Source: Hemerocallis citrina (lineage: Eukaryota; Streptophyta; Magnoliopsida; Asparagales; Asphodelaceae). Taken from it: a stretch of DNA of 64,000 nucleotides. Below are positions 60,401-63,209 of the stretch, in pieces (within the stretch, counting starts at the first letter, position 1; each line of letters starts with the position of its first letter). The notes below the pieces were generated by a model. The model saw nothing but the letters and a program-made list of their open reading frames with translations, searched no databases and had not been told where the DNA came from. The DNA lies in the NCBI GenBank assembly GCA_017893485.1, contig JACEHZ010000203.1:310001-374000 (forward strand), given 5' to 3'. The position numbers and the translations under genes were made by a program.

Positions 60401-62209
60401 ACAACGAATCCTCGTCTCTGGGAAAACAGAGCAATACAAGACTAATTTTAGTATTTACTACATTTTAAAAACAAACATAGGTTAAACAAGAAGAAGAGGA
60501 GTAAGCCAGTACATTGCATAACATAAGCCTACCATCCAATAACATGGAAACCATATGGAAAATGTGAGCAAATTATTCAAGACTAAGCTGTTCAAACTTA
60601 GGATCAGACCTGCTATTGGTCCAGAAAAATAAGAATCTCCTTATGACAGGGAGTTTTAACATTCGATCCTATAGATTTTTTTTCTTTTGGCATTTGGCCG
60701 TAGCCAATGTGGATCCTAAAGATTAAAAGAAACCTACTGTGAACTTTTTAGAGAAATAATATGACAGGAATTAAAAGGGAAAAAAACAGTATATAGTAAT
60801 ATCGATGTGACTGAGGATACCCATAATTAGTTATGCGTAAGATGAGACTTGTTTAAGGAGGACAAACCGATTTATTAGGCCTACACAAGGCTTGGCATAA
60901 AATCCTCATATCTTCACGTTACTTGTGAAAGAATTAAACTCTTGTCTCCAGGATGAAGACCCATGGATGAAGTTGAGGATATAGTACTGGTTGGAGAAAC
61001 TAGATGGGGATAAATTTCAAAGTAAAGGTGTAGAGAAACCAATGAAAACAATAAAAACAAAAATAACAACAATAACAACAACAAAGCCTTTTCCCCAACT
61101 AGTTGGGGTCGGCTACATGATTCCTAGTAAGTTTAGCGCAATATCTTCTGTGCAATATCTTTATCTTCTGTGAACAAAAATAAATAAATAAATAAATAGA
61201 AATGTAACTTTGCTAGTTTAAATTGAGTTGGACTTTTTTCTCTTCCACATATCACTCATTTTTTCCTGAACTCATCAGTTGTTCCTTCCCAATTACTCTT
61301 CATACTACTATCCTCATTGCACTCAATATCTCCTCCGGTCCACCCCTTATATTCCTCATCCTTAATTAGGTTCACTCTTCTCCTCCAACTACCCTCCCAT
61401 CTAACTCTTTTCACCCCCTAAATCATATATCCTAATTTACTTCTCATCTAACTCCTATGTAAATTATTTAACTAAAGCAAGCTAGCTATATGATGCATAC
61501 AAGTAGAAGGAAAGGTTTAAAACCTCTCTTAAAATACCTCAACATAGTTTTCCAGCCAATTAGTCTTAAAGTTTAATGTGGACTCAAAATTCGCATTAAA
61601 TTCATGAAAGAAACGGCAGCACGGAATGTTAGGACAGATTCTATTTACAAAATTTTAGTTGTTCATAGTCCTTCTTAAGTAAAGTCTCCATAATGCTGAG
61701 AATGCAAGAAGCTACTTTTTTTTTATATCTCTTTTTTTCAGAAAGTGGACAAGTTCCATGTTATAACATCACTATATTAACACCCATCAAACTAAACTCA
61801 ACATTTAACAACACAAACTACATGACCATTCAATGCATACATATTTCCCAGTTAACTATATTATTTTTCTCCAAAGAAATCAAGTTTTCAACAGATCTCT
61901 ACAATACACTCACAAATCAGAAAAAAATAATTCCCAAAATCAAGTAATTAACGCCATAAAACTTAACCGGATCCAATATCAAGATCTCAAAAAATTGAGT
62001 TGATTTAAATAAAGAGAAACCATCATATCAACTTACTGGTTGGGGTAACCGAGCATGTCGTCACTGGCTTCCCGCTCTCTGAACTTGTTCTTCTTCTTCT
62101 CCGGCTCCTCCTGCTTCGGATCGGCGGCGCCATGGATTGATTGGAGAGATGAAAAAGAAGAGAGGAGAAGGATCAAGAAAAGGGGAAGAAGAGAGGGGAG
62201 GACTTTCAT
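16469..62209 (-). CDS. DEX1: DEX1, membrane-anchored FG-GAP/calcium-binding protein for pollen exine formation
   Basis: Coding exons (minus): 62209-62037, 60417-60307, 60197-60115, 59491-59374, 59298-59138, 58198-57606, 57210-57140, 27342-27086, 24933-24752, 23449-23166, 22798-22681, 21110-20928, 16783-16469; 2,649 nt, 882 residues, all phases close. Residues 1-28 are a signal peptide. Repeated integrin-like FG-GAP units carry calcium loops DxDxDG or variants at about 92, 140, 417, 498, 544 and 589. Residues 216-400 form a low-complexity, N-glycosylation-rich then acidic segment. Residues 847-866 are a single membrane span followed by a short tail ending SFSRNTD. In Arabidopsis DEX1 (896 residues) acts at the microspore plasma membrane in primexine and exine patterning. 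Introns are GT-AG except intron 9, which has a GC donor. Size and motif order match the family closely; no break is seen, despite 40 kb of inserted repeats. Confidence 0.93.
17202..17211. repeat. Target-site duplication, left copy (LINE in DEX1 intron 12)
   Basis: ACCACCAAAT here is repeated exactly at 20718-20727 directly after the poly-A, defining the LINE insertion as 17212-20717. Confidence 0.85.
17212..20717 (+). mobile_element. Young 5'-truncated L1-type LINE inside DEX1 intron 12
   Basis: Bounded by a perfect 10-bp target duplication (17202-17211 and 20718-20727) and ending in a run of 43 A (20676-20718, the last base shared with the duplication). Oriented opposite to DEX1, so the DEX1 pre-mRNA carries a long U run. 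The 5' truncation falls inside the endonuclease domain. It is a different subfamily from the LINE at 10178-16288: ORF2 is alignable but well diverged. Confidence 0.93.
17222..20473 (+). CDS. LINE ORF2 fragment: endonuclease (partial)-reverse transcriptase
   Basis: A 1,083-residue frame with no stop but also no native start: the frame begins in the endonuclease just before the GGDFNITRF motif, so about 130 N-terminal residues are missing. It retains TSDHLPLI of the endonuclease, the RT core ([44 protein letters not shown]) and the C-terminal zinc finger ([18 protein letters not shown]). It cannot encode a complete enzyme and has no promoter of its own. The undamaged frame indicates recent insertion. 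Confidence 0.88.
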   Translation: MWTELRLIRQKWGGAWLIGGDFNITRFQDEHKGRSHSRSDQDSFNQTIEDLDLLELEMTDRRFTWSNMQRNPILAKLDRVLASNEWEDAHPLAKVKSTIRYTSDHLPLIIDCDLIGKKKHFCFKFEKAWTLCEETRQIIAESWNDRTSQATAVGIWIEKTRRLRRRLKNWARNKTYSTNLRREDLVRGIAVLESAQEDRDLQDSEKDDLANYRLELQQIGKMEEIYWQQRARIQWLREGDANTKYFHKVANGRRQNHITGISVNGTWTENEDAIKTHLDSHFHDLLGRTSDRRCSMYQDMWSSSRLDGSEGIETRFTEQEVLEAIKKLGQDKAPGPDGLPIFFFKIYWEIIKVDLMNIFHELYDGTANLDRLNYATIILVPKKNEVTTHEDLRPISLLNGSFKIITKVLAQRLAPHLNKIIDQSQSGFIRGRDIMDSIATAHEVVFRGNKDKQEGFILNLDFKKAYDSVSWDSVEEALLLKGFGEKWRAWIKKCISGGKSAISVNGWQGREILCRRGLRQGDPLSSLLFAIVADGLAEMIRRGLENNTIKGLRFKGIAKPMAILQYADDTILFGKATAEEATAIKTVLACFQGWSGLQVNFNKTSIIPLCDQLTSTWSEVTDILDCKAGEYPIKYLGTPIRPGPLLKDDWNFIISKIEKKLAGWQSRFLSLGGRIILLNAVVSTIPLYLMSIYELPKWVINRIDKLRRRFLWKGTDEGNKGFHLVNWGRVCKRREFGGLGIVNLHDMNKALLCKWWWKISNKHSGWWNHSFDQFRKRRKVRFGGRSSSARVSLLWKGISKLGDIFHNNTSCKVGNGKNTRFWKDKWCGNSSLQNQFPLAAKVTQNLDLLVADIRKNDKLNFIVSEDITPETTSQFEDLNRLILQKGGEANCLDDERWWDRDCSRLFSVSSMYKWLNDCGLRCQVQSVIWGTKVPFRVRVFCWLAHNNAILSKTNLKKRITHIDVTCETCGDSEEDVNHILFQCPKARLTWEIVCRGFGCFKVPNSTRDIWGLFRESYIKLENRRAWDLASAASLWNLWLERNDLIFRNKVYRFPFSMNKIFLLIHDWAGAQEQSKRIRSSVAE
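20718..20727. repeat. Target-site duplication, right copy
   Basis: Second copy of ACCACCAAAT, immediately after the LINE poly-A. Confidence 0.85.
21154..21263 (-). mobile_element. RTE-type LINE 3'-end fragment (DEX1 intron 11)
   Basis: On the plus strand an (ACA)n run is followed by CCCAACTAGTTGGG and GTCGGCTACATGAAT. On the minus strand this is the 3' end of plant RTE LINEs, whose ORF ends near I-H-V-A-D-P and whose tail is a (GTT)n microsatellite. Two more copies in the same orientation lie at 25842-26240 and about 61070-61150. Confidence 0.6.
21588..21790. mobile_element. hAT-like transposon terminal fragment (DEX1 intron 11)
   Basis: Begins CAGGGCTGGCCCCCACCTTG, followed by GAGGC-rich words and then GGGGTCCC and GGGCCCTC blocks, the pattern of the ends of plant hAT elements with TTF-type zinc-finger transposases. 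No transposase coding sequence is left. The rest of intron 11 (21800-22680) is AT-rich without recognisable features. Confidence 0.45.
22877..22940. repeat. 32-bp perfect tandem duplication (DEX1 intron 10)
   Basis: 22877-22908 is repeated exactly as 22909-22940 (unit begins CATGCTTGTTCC and ends GTCCGACTC). It lies about 80 bp upstream, in gene direction, of the exon 11 acceptor. Confidence 0.85.
24056..24721. repeat. 333-bp tandem duplication (DEX1 intron 9)
   Basis: 24056-24388 and 24389-24721 are nearly identical (only a few substitutions by eye, e.g. at the start and near 24106/24439). The second copy ends 30 bp from the GC splice donor of intron 9 at 24750-24751. Recent event. Confidence 0.9.
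24750..24751 (-). other. GC splice donor of DEX1 intron 9
   Basis: On the minus strand exon 9 ends CCACAG and the intron begins GCATGATG. Both flanking exons are in phase 0 and encode conserved DEX1 sequence (SLIPQ then SPTIGD). Extending to the next GT would bring in an in-frame TGA. The acceptor at 23450-23451 is a normal AG. GC-AG introns are about 1% of plant introns. Confidence 0.8.
25842..26240 (-). pseudogene. RTE-type LINE fragment, C-terminal ORF and 3' end (DEX1 intron 8)
   Basis: Minus-strand translation gives, with stops and frame changes, [29 protein letters not shown] and further on RAEW and DPN-L-VG words, the conserved C-terminus of plant RTE reverse-transcriptase proteins, followed by a (GTT)n tail (plus (AAC)n at 25840-25858). 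Degenerate and 5' truncated. Confidence 0.75.
26275..26630. mobile_element. 356-bp foldback MITE (DEX1 intron 8)
   Basis: The left arm begins AGGGGAGTCTTCAAGAG and the right arm ends with its complement. The arms continue inward for over 100 bp each (GGAGAGCACTAATTGAGAACC, ATGCCGAACATAGCC, TCAAGTTATTTGA against their complements), so almost the whole element is one hairpin. It is flanked by AT repeats that hide the target duplication. No coding capacity; superfamily not certain (Mutator-like arm length). Confidence 0.8.
26631..26674. repeat. (AT)n microsatellite
   Basis: 44 bases of alternating AT directly next to the right end of the foldback element. Confidence 0.95.
28338..28973 (+). mobile_element. 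Chromovirus 5' LTR, first part
   Basis: Matches 34826-35420 of the 3' LTR. The first 18 bp (TGATGAGGACATCGGTTG) are tandemly duplicated at 28338 and 28356. The TATA region is the palindrome GCCTATATATAGGC at 28481-28494. The last five bases, CTAAT, are one copy of the target duplication of the solo LTR. Confidence 0.85.
28974..32238 (+). mobile_element. Solo LTR (3.27 kb), Tekay/Del-like, nested in the chromovirus LTR
   Basis: Begins TGTAACGCCC, ends GGTGTTACA, and is flanked by the perfect 5-bp duplication CTAAT (28969-28973 and 32239-32243). The partner LTR at about 35430 has the uninterrupted site, proving insertion. No internal region remains, so it arose by recombination between the two LTRs. 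TATA box at about 29763-29770 (CTATAAAT). It contains four copies of a TTGACGGTGGACTCCAGG-like word between 31387 and 31640. Related to the LTR at 505-3351 but in the opposite orientation. Confidence 0.9.
32239..32762 (+). mobile_element. Chromovirus 5' LTR, second part
   Basis: Continues the LTR after the solo-LTR insertion; aligns with about 35425-36010. The 3' LTR has an extra roughly 60-bp stretch near 35875-35935 not found here. Confidence 0.8.
32770..32780 (+). other. Degenerate primer-binding site
   Basis: TGTATCAGAGC, 7 bp after the LTR end, one base short of the initiator-Met tRNA site TGGTATCAGAGC. Confidence 0.6.
33200..33990 (+). pseudogene. Chromovirus gag remnant
   Basis: A frame from about 33225 to 33545 reads like a Retrotrans_gag core ([37 protein letters not shown] segment). 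It is followed by frameshifts and stops, and near 33920-33970 a damaged zinc-knuckle-like segment ([13 protein letters not shown]) in which the first two cysteines of a CCHC motif are replaced. Non-functional. Confidence 0.75.
34107..34776 (+). pseudogene. Integrase C-terminal domain plus chromodomain remnant
   Basis: 34107-34487 encodes the integrase C-terminus ([33 protein letters not shown]). After a frame change, 34610-34776 encodes a chromodomain ([22 protein letters not shown]) ending in TGA. Group II chromodomains of this kind target chromovirus integration (family knowledge). The catalytic integrase core is missing because the interior was deleted. Confidence 0.8.
34811..34825 (+). 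other. Polypurine tract of the chromovirus
   Basis: CCCACCCGGAGAGAA directly precedes the 3' LTR start TGATGAG at 34826. Confidence 0.55.
34826..36010 (+). mobile_element. Chromovirus 3' LTR
   Basis: 1,185 bp, TGATGAG...TTTACA; carries the same TATATATA promoter palindrome (34951-34964) and GC/C-rich leader as the 5' LTR. It shows the empty site for the solo LTR near 35430. Beyond it (36011-36492) the intron has no recognisable feature. Confidence 0.85.
36493..37982 (-). pseudogene. Minus-strand LINE, 3' segment (RT C-terminus, zf-RVT, poly-A)
   Basis: Poly-A of 10 (plus-strand T run 36493-36502) marks the 3' end. 37399-37947 encodes the C-terminal part with [18 protein letters not shown] and the zinc finger [18 protein letters not shown]; 36721-37281 continues after a frame change with [16 protein letters not shown]. 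The segment joins to the 5' part at 51154 across the Tat element, with the CTTTC duplication at the junction. Confidence 0.88.
37978..37982. repeat. Target duplication CTTTC, left copy (Tat element)
   Basis: CTTTC here and at 51154-51158 flank the Tat element; removing one copy plus the element restores an uninterrupted LINE reading frame region. Confidence 0.85.
37983..38603 (+). mobile_element. Tat element 5' LTR
   Basis: 621 bp, TGATATGGC...GCGGCAACA. TATA box CCTATAAATA at 38339-38348, 264 bp before the LTR end. Confidence 0.9.
38605..38627 (+). other. Tat element primer-binding site region
   Basis: Directly after the LTR: ATTGACGCCGTCTGTGGGAA, close to the TGGCGCCGTCTGTGGGAA-type sequence found after LTRs of Tat elements and different from the initiator-Met site of the other gypsy elements here. 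The matching tRNA was not determined. Confidence 0.5.
38676..41391 (+). pseudogene. Tat gag-protease, frameshifted by a 64-bp tandem duplication
   Basis: Starts [14 protein letters not shown] at 38676. The first 330 residues are Arg/Pro/Ser-rich, followed by the capsid region ([20 protein letters not shown]). At 39717-39844 a 64-bp unit is present twice; 64 is not a multiple of three, so the frame moves and the original one ends at 39872 while the rest continues to 41391. The second part holds the capsid C-terminus, a zinc-knuckle variant ([14 protein letters not shown]) and an aspartic protease ([12 protein letters not shown]). One more frame change separates it from RT near 41320. Gag packages the RNA and protease matures the polyprotein, but this copy cannot make either intact. 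Confidence 0.88.
39717..39844. repeat. 64-bp tandem duplication in gag
   Basis: 39717-39780 and 39781-39844 are identical by eye (unit begins CCGGCTCGAGAATGG). It disrupts gag by a +1 shift. Confidence 0.93.
41364..43625 (+). CDS. Tat pol: reverse transcriptase, RNase H, archaeal-type RNase H, integrase zinc domain
   Basis: A 753-residue open frame. Order: RT ([20 protein letters not shown]; catalytic YVDDMLVKS at about 41884), the degenerate Ty3-type RNase H ([21 protein letters not shown]), then a second archaeal-type RNase H ([41 protein letters not shown]) typical of Tat, then the HHCC integrase zinc domain (H-x-GGAHSG...CSSCQKYSD). The frame is lost near 43580-43625 and the integrase core follows in another frame. 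The upstream frame reads [14 protein letters not shown], so RT was once fused to protease. Confidence 0.9.
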   Translation: MPGISEELLVHHLSVVPGSKPVQQKRRKFAPERQLAIKEEVDKLLKARFIQEVNYSEWLSNVVMAKKSNGTWRICIDFTDLNKACPKDPFPFPSIDTLIDATSGHELLSFMNAFSGYNQIRMFPPDIPKTSFVTDQGLYCYRVMSFSLKNAGATYQRLVNKVFQAQIGQNMEVYVDDMLVKSIRGADHMTDLQEAFDVLRKHNMRLNPNKCAFGVSSGKFLGFMVSQRGIEANPEKIKAILDMAPPKNVKEVQRLTGRLAAIGRFLSKSGEKCLPFFKALRGAKGFEWGQQQQESFEQLKAYLVNPSLLSKPIPGELLYLYLAASEQTLSAVLVREEDRTQKPIYYVSKVLRDVELRYPKIEKMAYALVMAARKLRPYFQSHSVVVLTDQPLKQVLHKPETSGRLLKWSIELSQHDITYQPRTAIKAQALAEFIVESTIPESSQTVKGPPVWLVYVDGSSCNEGSGAGVILAGPDDFILQYSLRINFKASNNEAEYEALIAGLGMARNAGAQRLRIFSDSQLVVNQVLGEYEARDDRMVKYLAKVRSLMALFEEALIQRIPREENAQAGALSKLASSPLQGLEQTVLIEVLLKPSIENETPDSMESLPVLLEDNWMIPLVEFLRDGLLPEDPKEARRVRTRAERYTLIGGILYKRSFTQVDGRPYLRCLSPGQADYALQELHEGIGGAHSGSRALARKVLNYGYFWPTLLRDAERHVRQCSSCQKYSDIRRLPQAPLTSYQVQSPLQCGGWIY
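43520..44464 (+). pseudogene. Tat integrase core and C-terminus (frameshift and nonsense mutation)
   Basis: The frame carries the DDE core: D in [10 protein letters not shown] in [10 protein letters not shown] in [11 protein letters not shown], then the C-terminal region ([11 protein letters not shown]). A TAG at 44327-44329 replaces what in the family is normally a Trp codon before EGPYKI; the frame continues afterwards to a stop at about 44462-44464 (NADHLLKY). Non-functional as it stands. Confidence 0.88.
44646..45360. repeat. 113-bp tandem array (six full units plus a partial one)
   Basis: Units start (AACGATGGTTCGGAG) at 44646, 44759, 44871, 44984, 45097, 45210 and 45323; spacing 113, 112, 113, 113, 113, 113. 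Each unit holds a hairpin between CTACTTCGCAAGTTCGCTT and AAGCGAGCTAGAAGTAG. Units are about 95% alike. The array starts about 180 bp after pol. Its place between pol and the antisense ORFs fits the satellite-like arrays known in the 3' region of Tat elements. Confidence 0.93.
45716..46663 (-). CDS. Tat antisense ORF B: coiled-coil protein
   Basis: A 315-residue minus-strand frame without ATG at its start. A strong acceptor (CTTTTCAG) lies just inside it at about 46641, followed by [14 protein letters not shown], so it may be a downstream exon. The middle is a long heptad coiled coil ([39 protein letters not shown]); the C-terminus is basic ([14 protein letters not shown]). No catalytic domain was recognised. 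The orientation opposite to gag-pol makes it part of the antisense gene region. Confidence 0.6.
   Translation of the reverse strand: MLFASTSFQLVVVTQAVEPTGSGDNARPEVGLGATRLCLARCRERLYEVELGLRRAERERNHLQLILGRRDIEIRRLESRIAEMTPLGEDEGSSTAFSYGLRIKCIRHTLSKITLERDDLLSEIRHLQTVETELRTEGEGLTAEVAKLTTERDELTAEVDALKRATVDKSIEVTHLRRLIASRSGVPSSAIPPRFEVDVKDDSLRERISELEVEVTRLKPRSGPINVRSTSCTRAESDRGITFYELATRPPIGHPSPGDAQSSVAISSSGASVGAAARGSAEDTSQFAGLRSSSGGKRRRPRVSLKRNIPTPRRH
46895..47424 (-). pseudogene. Tat antisense gene, exon 3: coiled coil and acidic tail (frameshifted)
   Basis: Begins after an AG acceptor (CCCTGTCGCAG) at 47425 and continues the frame of exon 2. It encodes a coiled coil ([38 protein letters not shown]). 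The frame closes at 47077, but the next frame continues with [20 protein letters not shown] and an acidic run ([14 protein letters not shown]) to a stop at 46895, so one base was lost or gained near 47085. Confidence 0.65.
47425..47507 (-). other. Antisense-oriented intron within the Tat element
   Basis: 83 bp, GTAAGT donor and CAG acceptor on the minus strand. Removal joins RSAVS to [10 protein letters not shown] in frame. Because the element's genomic RNA is the plus strand, this intron would not be spliced out during retrotransposition. Confidence 0.6.
47508..47955 (-). pseudogene. Tat antisense gene, exon 2: NLS-like motif and Thr/Pro-rich region
   Basis: After an acceptor (TTAATGCAG) near 47958 the sequence reads [10 protein letters not shown], then with a one-base shift [18 protein letters not shown], which contains PKKRKRV, close to a classical monopartite nuclear localisation signal. 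It continues through [15 protein letters not shown] to a GTAAGT donor at 47507. Exon 2 and exon 3 are in phase 0. Confidence 0.6.
47991..48956 (-). pseudogene. Tat antisense gene, exon 1: Transposase_28-like (putative gypsy-type transposon) domain
   Basis: ATG at 48956 ([13 protein letters not shown]). After a polar N-terminus comes [16 protein letters not shown] and [31 protein letters not shown], which match the Transposase_28 family, a plant protein family that occurs only with gypsy elements. An in-frame stop at about 48393-48395 interrupts it; the same frame continues with [16 protein letters not shown] and [15 protein letters not shown] to about 48054, where a splice donor is likely. 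Despite its name, the family is not known to have transposase activity. The function in the element is unknown. Confidence 0.7.
49117..49123 (-). promoter_or_regulatory. TATA box for the antisense gene of the Tat element
   Basis: The minus strand reads CTCTATAAAACCCC, 160 bp upstream of the ATG at 48956, followed by a CT-rich leader. It suggests a promoter driving transcription against gag-pol. Confidence 0.5.
49416..49992. repeat. 58-bp tandem array (ten units)
   Basis: Units starting TTCGGCACCAGCTGCCGAGC begin at 49416, 49474, 49532, 49590, 49648, 49706, 49764, 49822, 49880 and 49937 (spacing 58, last 57). Each contains the short palindrome-like CGGCACCAGCTGCCG. It lies upstream of the antisense promoter. 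The remaining 50000-50516 is non-coding with no features. Confidence 0.93.
50517..50530 (+). other. Polypurine tract of the Tat element
   Basis: AGGAGTGGGGGGCT just before the 3' LTR start at 50533. Confidence 0.75.
50533..51153 (+). mobile_element. Tat element 3' LTR
   Basis: 621 bp, same ends and TATA box as the 5' LTR, about 17 substitutions, no indel. Followed by the target duplication CTTTC (51154-51158). Confidence 0.9.
51154..53560 (-). pseudogene. Minus-strand LINE, 5' segment (partial endonuclease and RT)
   Basis: 53132-53551 encodes the endonuclease C-terminal part ([24 protein letters not shown]); 51981-53162 encodes the RT N-terminal half ([41 protein letters not shown]). A TGA replaces the Gly codon in RQGDP (51978-51980); the catalytic region [10 protein letters not shown] is at about 51836; a TAG follows near 51750, then 51029-51772 continues after it. 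5' truncated within the endonuclease. More diverged than the other LINEs here, and inactive. Confidence 0.88.
53600..54010. repeat. Diverged tandem duplication, unit about 235 bp
   Basis: Two copies share, in order, GTGGCTAT.ATTAATCAAT, GACACCTC.GCAAA, TTGCACAAC.TTGGTC.ACATCTT, GATGCCA, TTG.TGCATGCAA and TACAACACAATGGTCT; the second starts near 53825. Origin unknown. The following 54010-55480 is AT-rich intron with no gene seen. Confidence 0.6.
55490..56100 (-). pseudogene. Ty1/copia RNase H remnant (minus) with LTR start
   Basis: Minus-strand translation with many stops reads [14 protein letters not shown], then [25 protein letters not shown] and [16 protein letters not shown], following the order of the copia pol C-terminus (FVGGNLVTWRSKKQ..., CDN..A..., RTKH..VD). 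Below about 55620 comes sequence that is an inverted, diverged copy of 56630-56710. Confidence 0.5.
56400..56710 (+). pseudogene. Ty1/copia pol end, polypurine tract and LTR start (plus)
   Basis: [18 protein letters not shown] followed by a stop and GAGGGGGAG matches the end of copia pol (SKLGM-DIYAPT then the polypurine tract), after which LTR-like sequence starts near 56526. The part around 56630-56710 is inverted relative to 55500-55600. So two copia 3' ends lie head to head here. Confidence 0.5.
56940..57090. repeat. Dispersed-repeat-like segment near the intron 7 donor
   Basis: The words AGTCCCACATAGGTTCAACG, GAGTAGATGTTGGGTAGTTA, TAAACTTGGG and CTAACAGCTAGGTTTT are characteristic of a small plant repeat (TRIM or copia LTR end). 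Family not fixed. Ends about 50 bp from exon 7. Confidence 0.35.
57233..57502. mobile_element. 270-bp foldback MITE in DEX1 intron 6
   Basis: Terminal inverted repeats of about 46 bp: GGCTAAATGTGAAAAAACC...GCCGATTTTCAAAA on the left and the complement at 57455-57502. Inside it a second inverted repeat (CTCAACTATGTTTTCAA against TTGAAAACATAGTTGA) makes a nested hairpin, plus an (AT)n run at 57392-57445. It fills most of the 395-bp intron. Confidence 0.82.
61070..61150 (-). mobile_element. RTE-type LINE 3'-end fragment (DEX1 intron 1)
   Basis: (AAC)n then AAAGCCTTTTCCCCAACTAG and GGGGTCGGCTACATGATTC on the plus strand, the same 3' end as at 21154 and 25842. The rest of intron 1 has no other recognised feature; introns 2-5 are short or AT-rich without clear elements. 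Confidence 0.55.
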
Positions 62210-62220
62210 TTGGGGGAGAA

Positions 62221-62241
62221 AAACCCTAATTAGGGGTTTTT
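62221..62241 (-). promoter_or_regulatory. Telo-box-like palindrome in the DEX1 5' leader
   Basis: AAACCCTAATTAGGGGTTTT lies 11 bp upstream of the ATG; it contains AAACCCTA on both strands. Telo-boxes in plant leaders and promoters bind Myb-type and TRB factors (family knowledge). Whether it is used here is inference. Confidence 0.4.
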
Positions 62242-62323
62242 GCGAGGATTAGGAGAGAGGGGATGGGAGCTGGGTTTGCTTCGGACTGATCGGGGAGAAG
62301 AAACCGGTATTTTTTGCCGTATT

Positions 62324-63209
62324 AGGCCACTTTTTGAAAATATTTTGCGATTATGGGTTAATTTCAAAACTATTAGGGCTTGTAGGCTATTTGGTGTCAT
62401 GTCAACAGCGACAGCTATTCTTATTAGCGGTATGTTTCATTTAGAGGTCGCAAATGGAAAATGGCGGTCTCTTTTTTTTTTAAATGAAATTTTTATTTAT
62501 TGCCGTTATTATTATTAGCGACCAAAGCATATATAAAGTCGCTAATGAGATTAGCGACCTTCAATAAACTGTAATTCAACACTTAGTAATATCTAGATAG
62601 TTTTGAGAAAATAACAATTAATTTATTTTTTTTAAACTGTGGTCGCTATTCGGAATAGCGACCTTAGTTGTATAAAGGTCGCTATTCTGAATAGAAACCT
62701 TAGTTGTGTGACTATTTTGCAGATTTTACAAAGAACAAAAAAATTGAGTTGCCTATTGAGGTCGCTATTGCGAATAGCGACCAAAGTACACTAAGATCGC
62801 TATATCCTCAATAGCGACCTTAATTGGATTATTATTTTGCAAATCTTACAGAGAGTAAAGAGATTTAGTCTTCTAATAAGGTTGCTATTCGGACAAGCGA
62901 GCTCAGTTTTATTTTTTTTCCCCAGAGAGTAAAAGTTTTCTAAAAATTCCTAAGTATCTCAATACATTTATTTGAGGTCGTTAATCTCGTTAGCGATCTC
63001 ATATATACTTCGGCCGCTAGTGGCATAGCGACAACAAACAAAAAATTTCAAATATTTTAAACATATGTTGTTATTCTCATTAGCGATTTTCAAAGTGAAG
63101 AGGCCGCTAATGAGAATAGCGACCGCTACTGACGTAACACCAAGTAGTCTACGAGCGTTAATAATTTTAAAATTGGCCCACAGTTGCAAATATTTTAAAA
63201 AAGTGACCT
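62324..63209. mobile_element. 890-bp foldback element upstream of DEX1
   Basis: The left arm (62324-62470) and right arm (63060-63209) are diverged inverted copies about 150 bp long (GGCCACTTTTTGAAAATATT against its complement at about 63189-63209; GTAGGCTATTTGGTGTCATG against CGTAACACCAAGTAGTCTAC). The interior repeats GGTCGCTA and TAGCGACC many times, often as short palindromes. No coding capacity. It lies 115 bp upstream of the DEX1 ATG, in or next to the promoter. Confidence 0.75.

Noticed and set aside
62400..63170. CRISPR-like array from repeated TAGCGACC words
   Set aside because: Repeats are 8-10 bp, both orientations, irregular spacing, in a plant foldback element.
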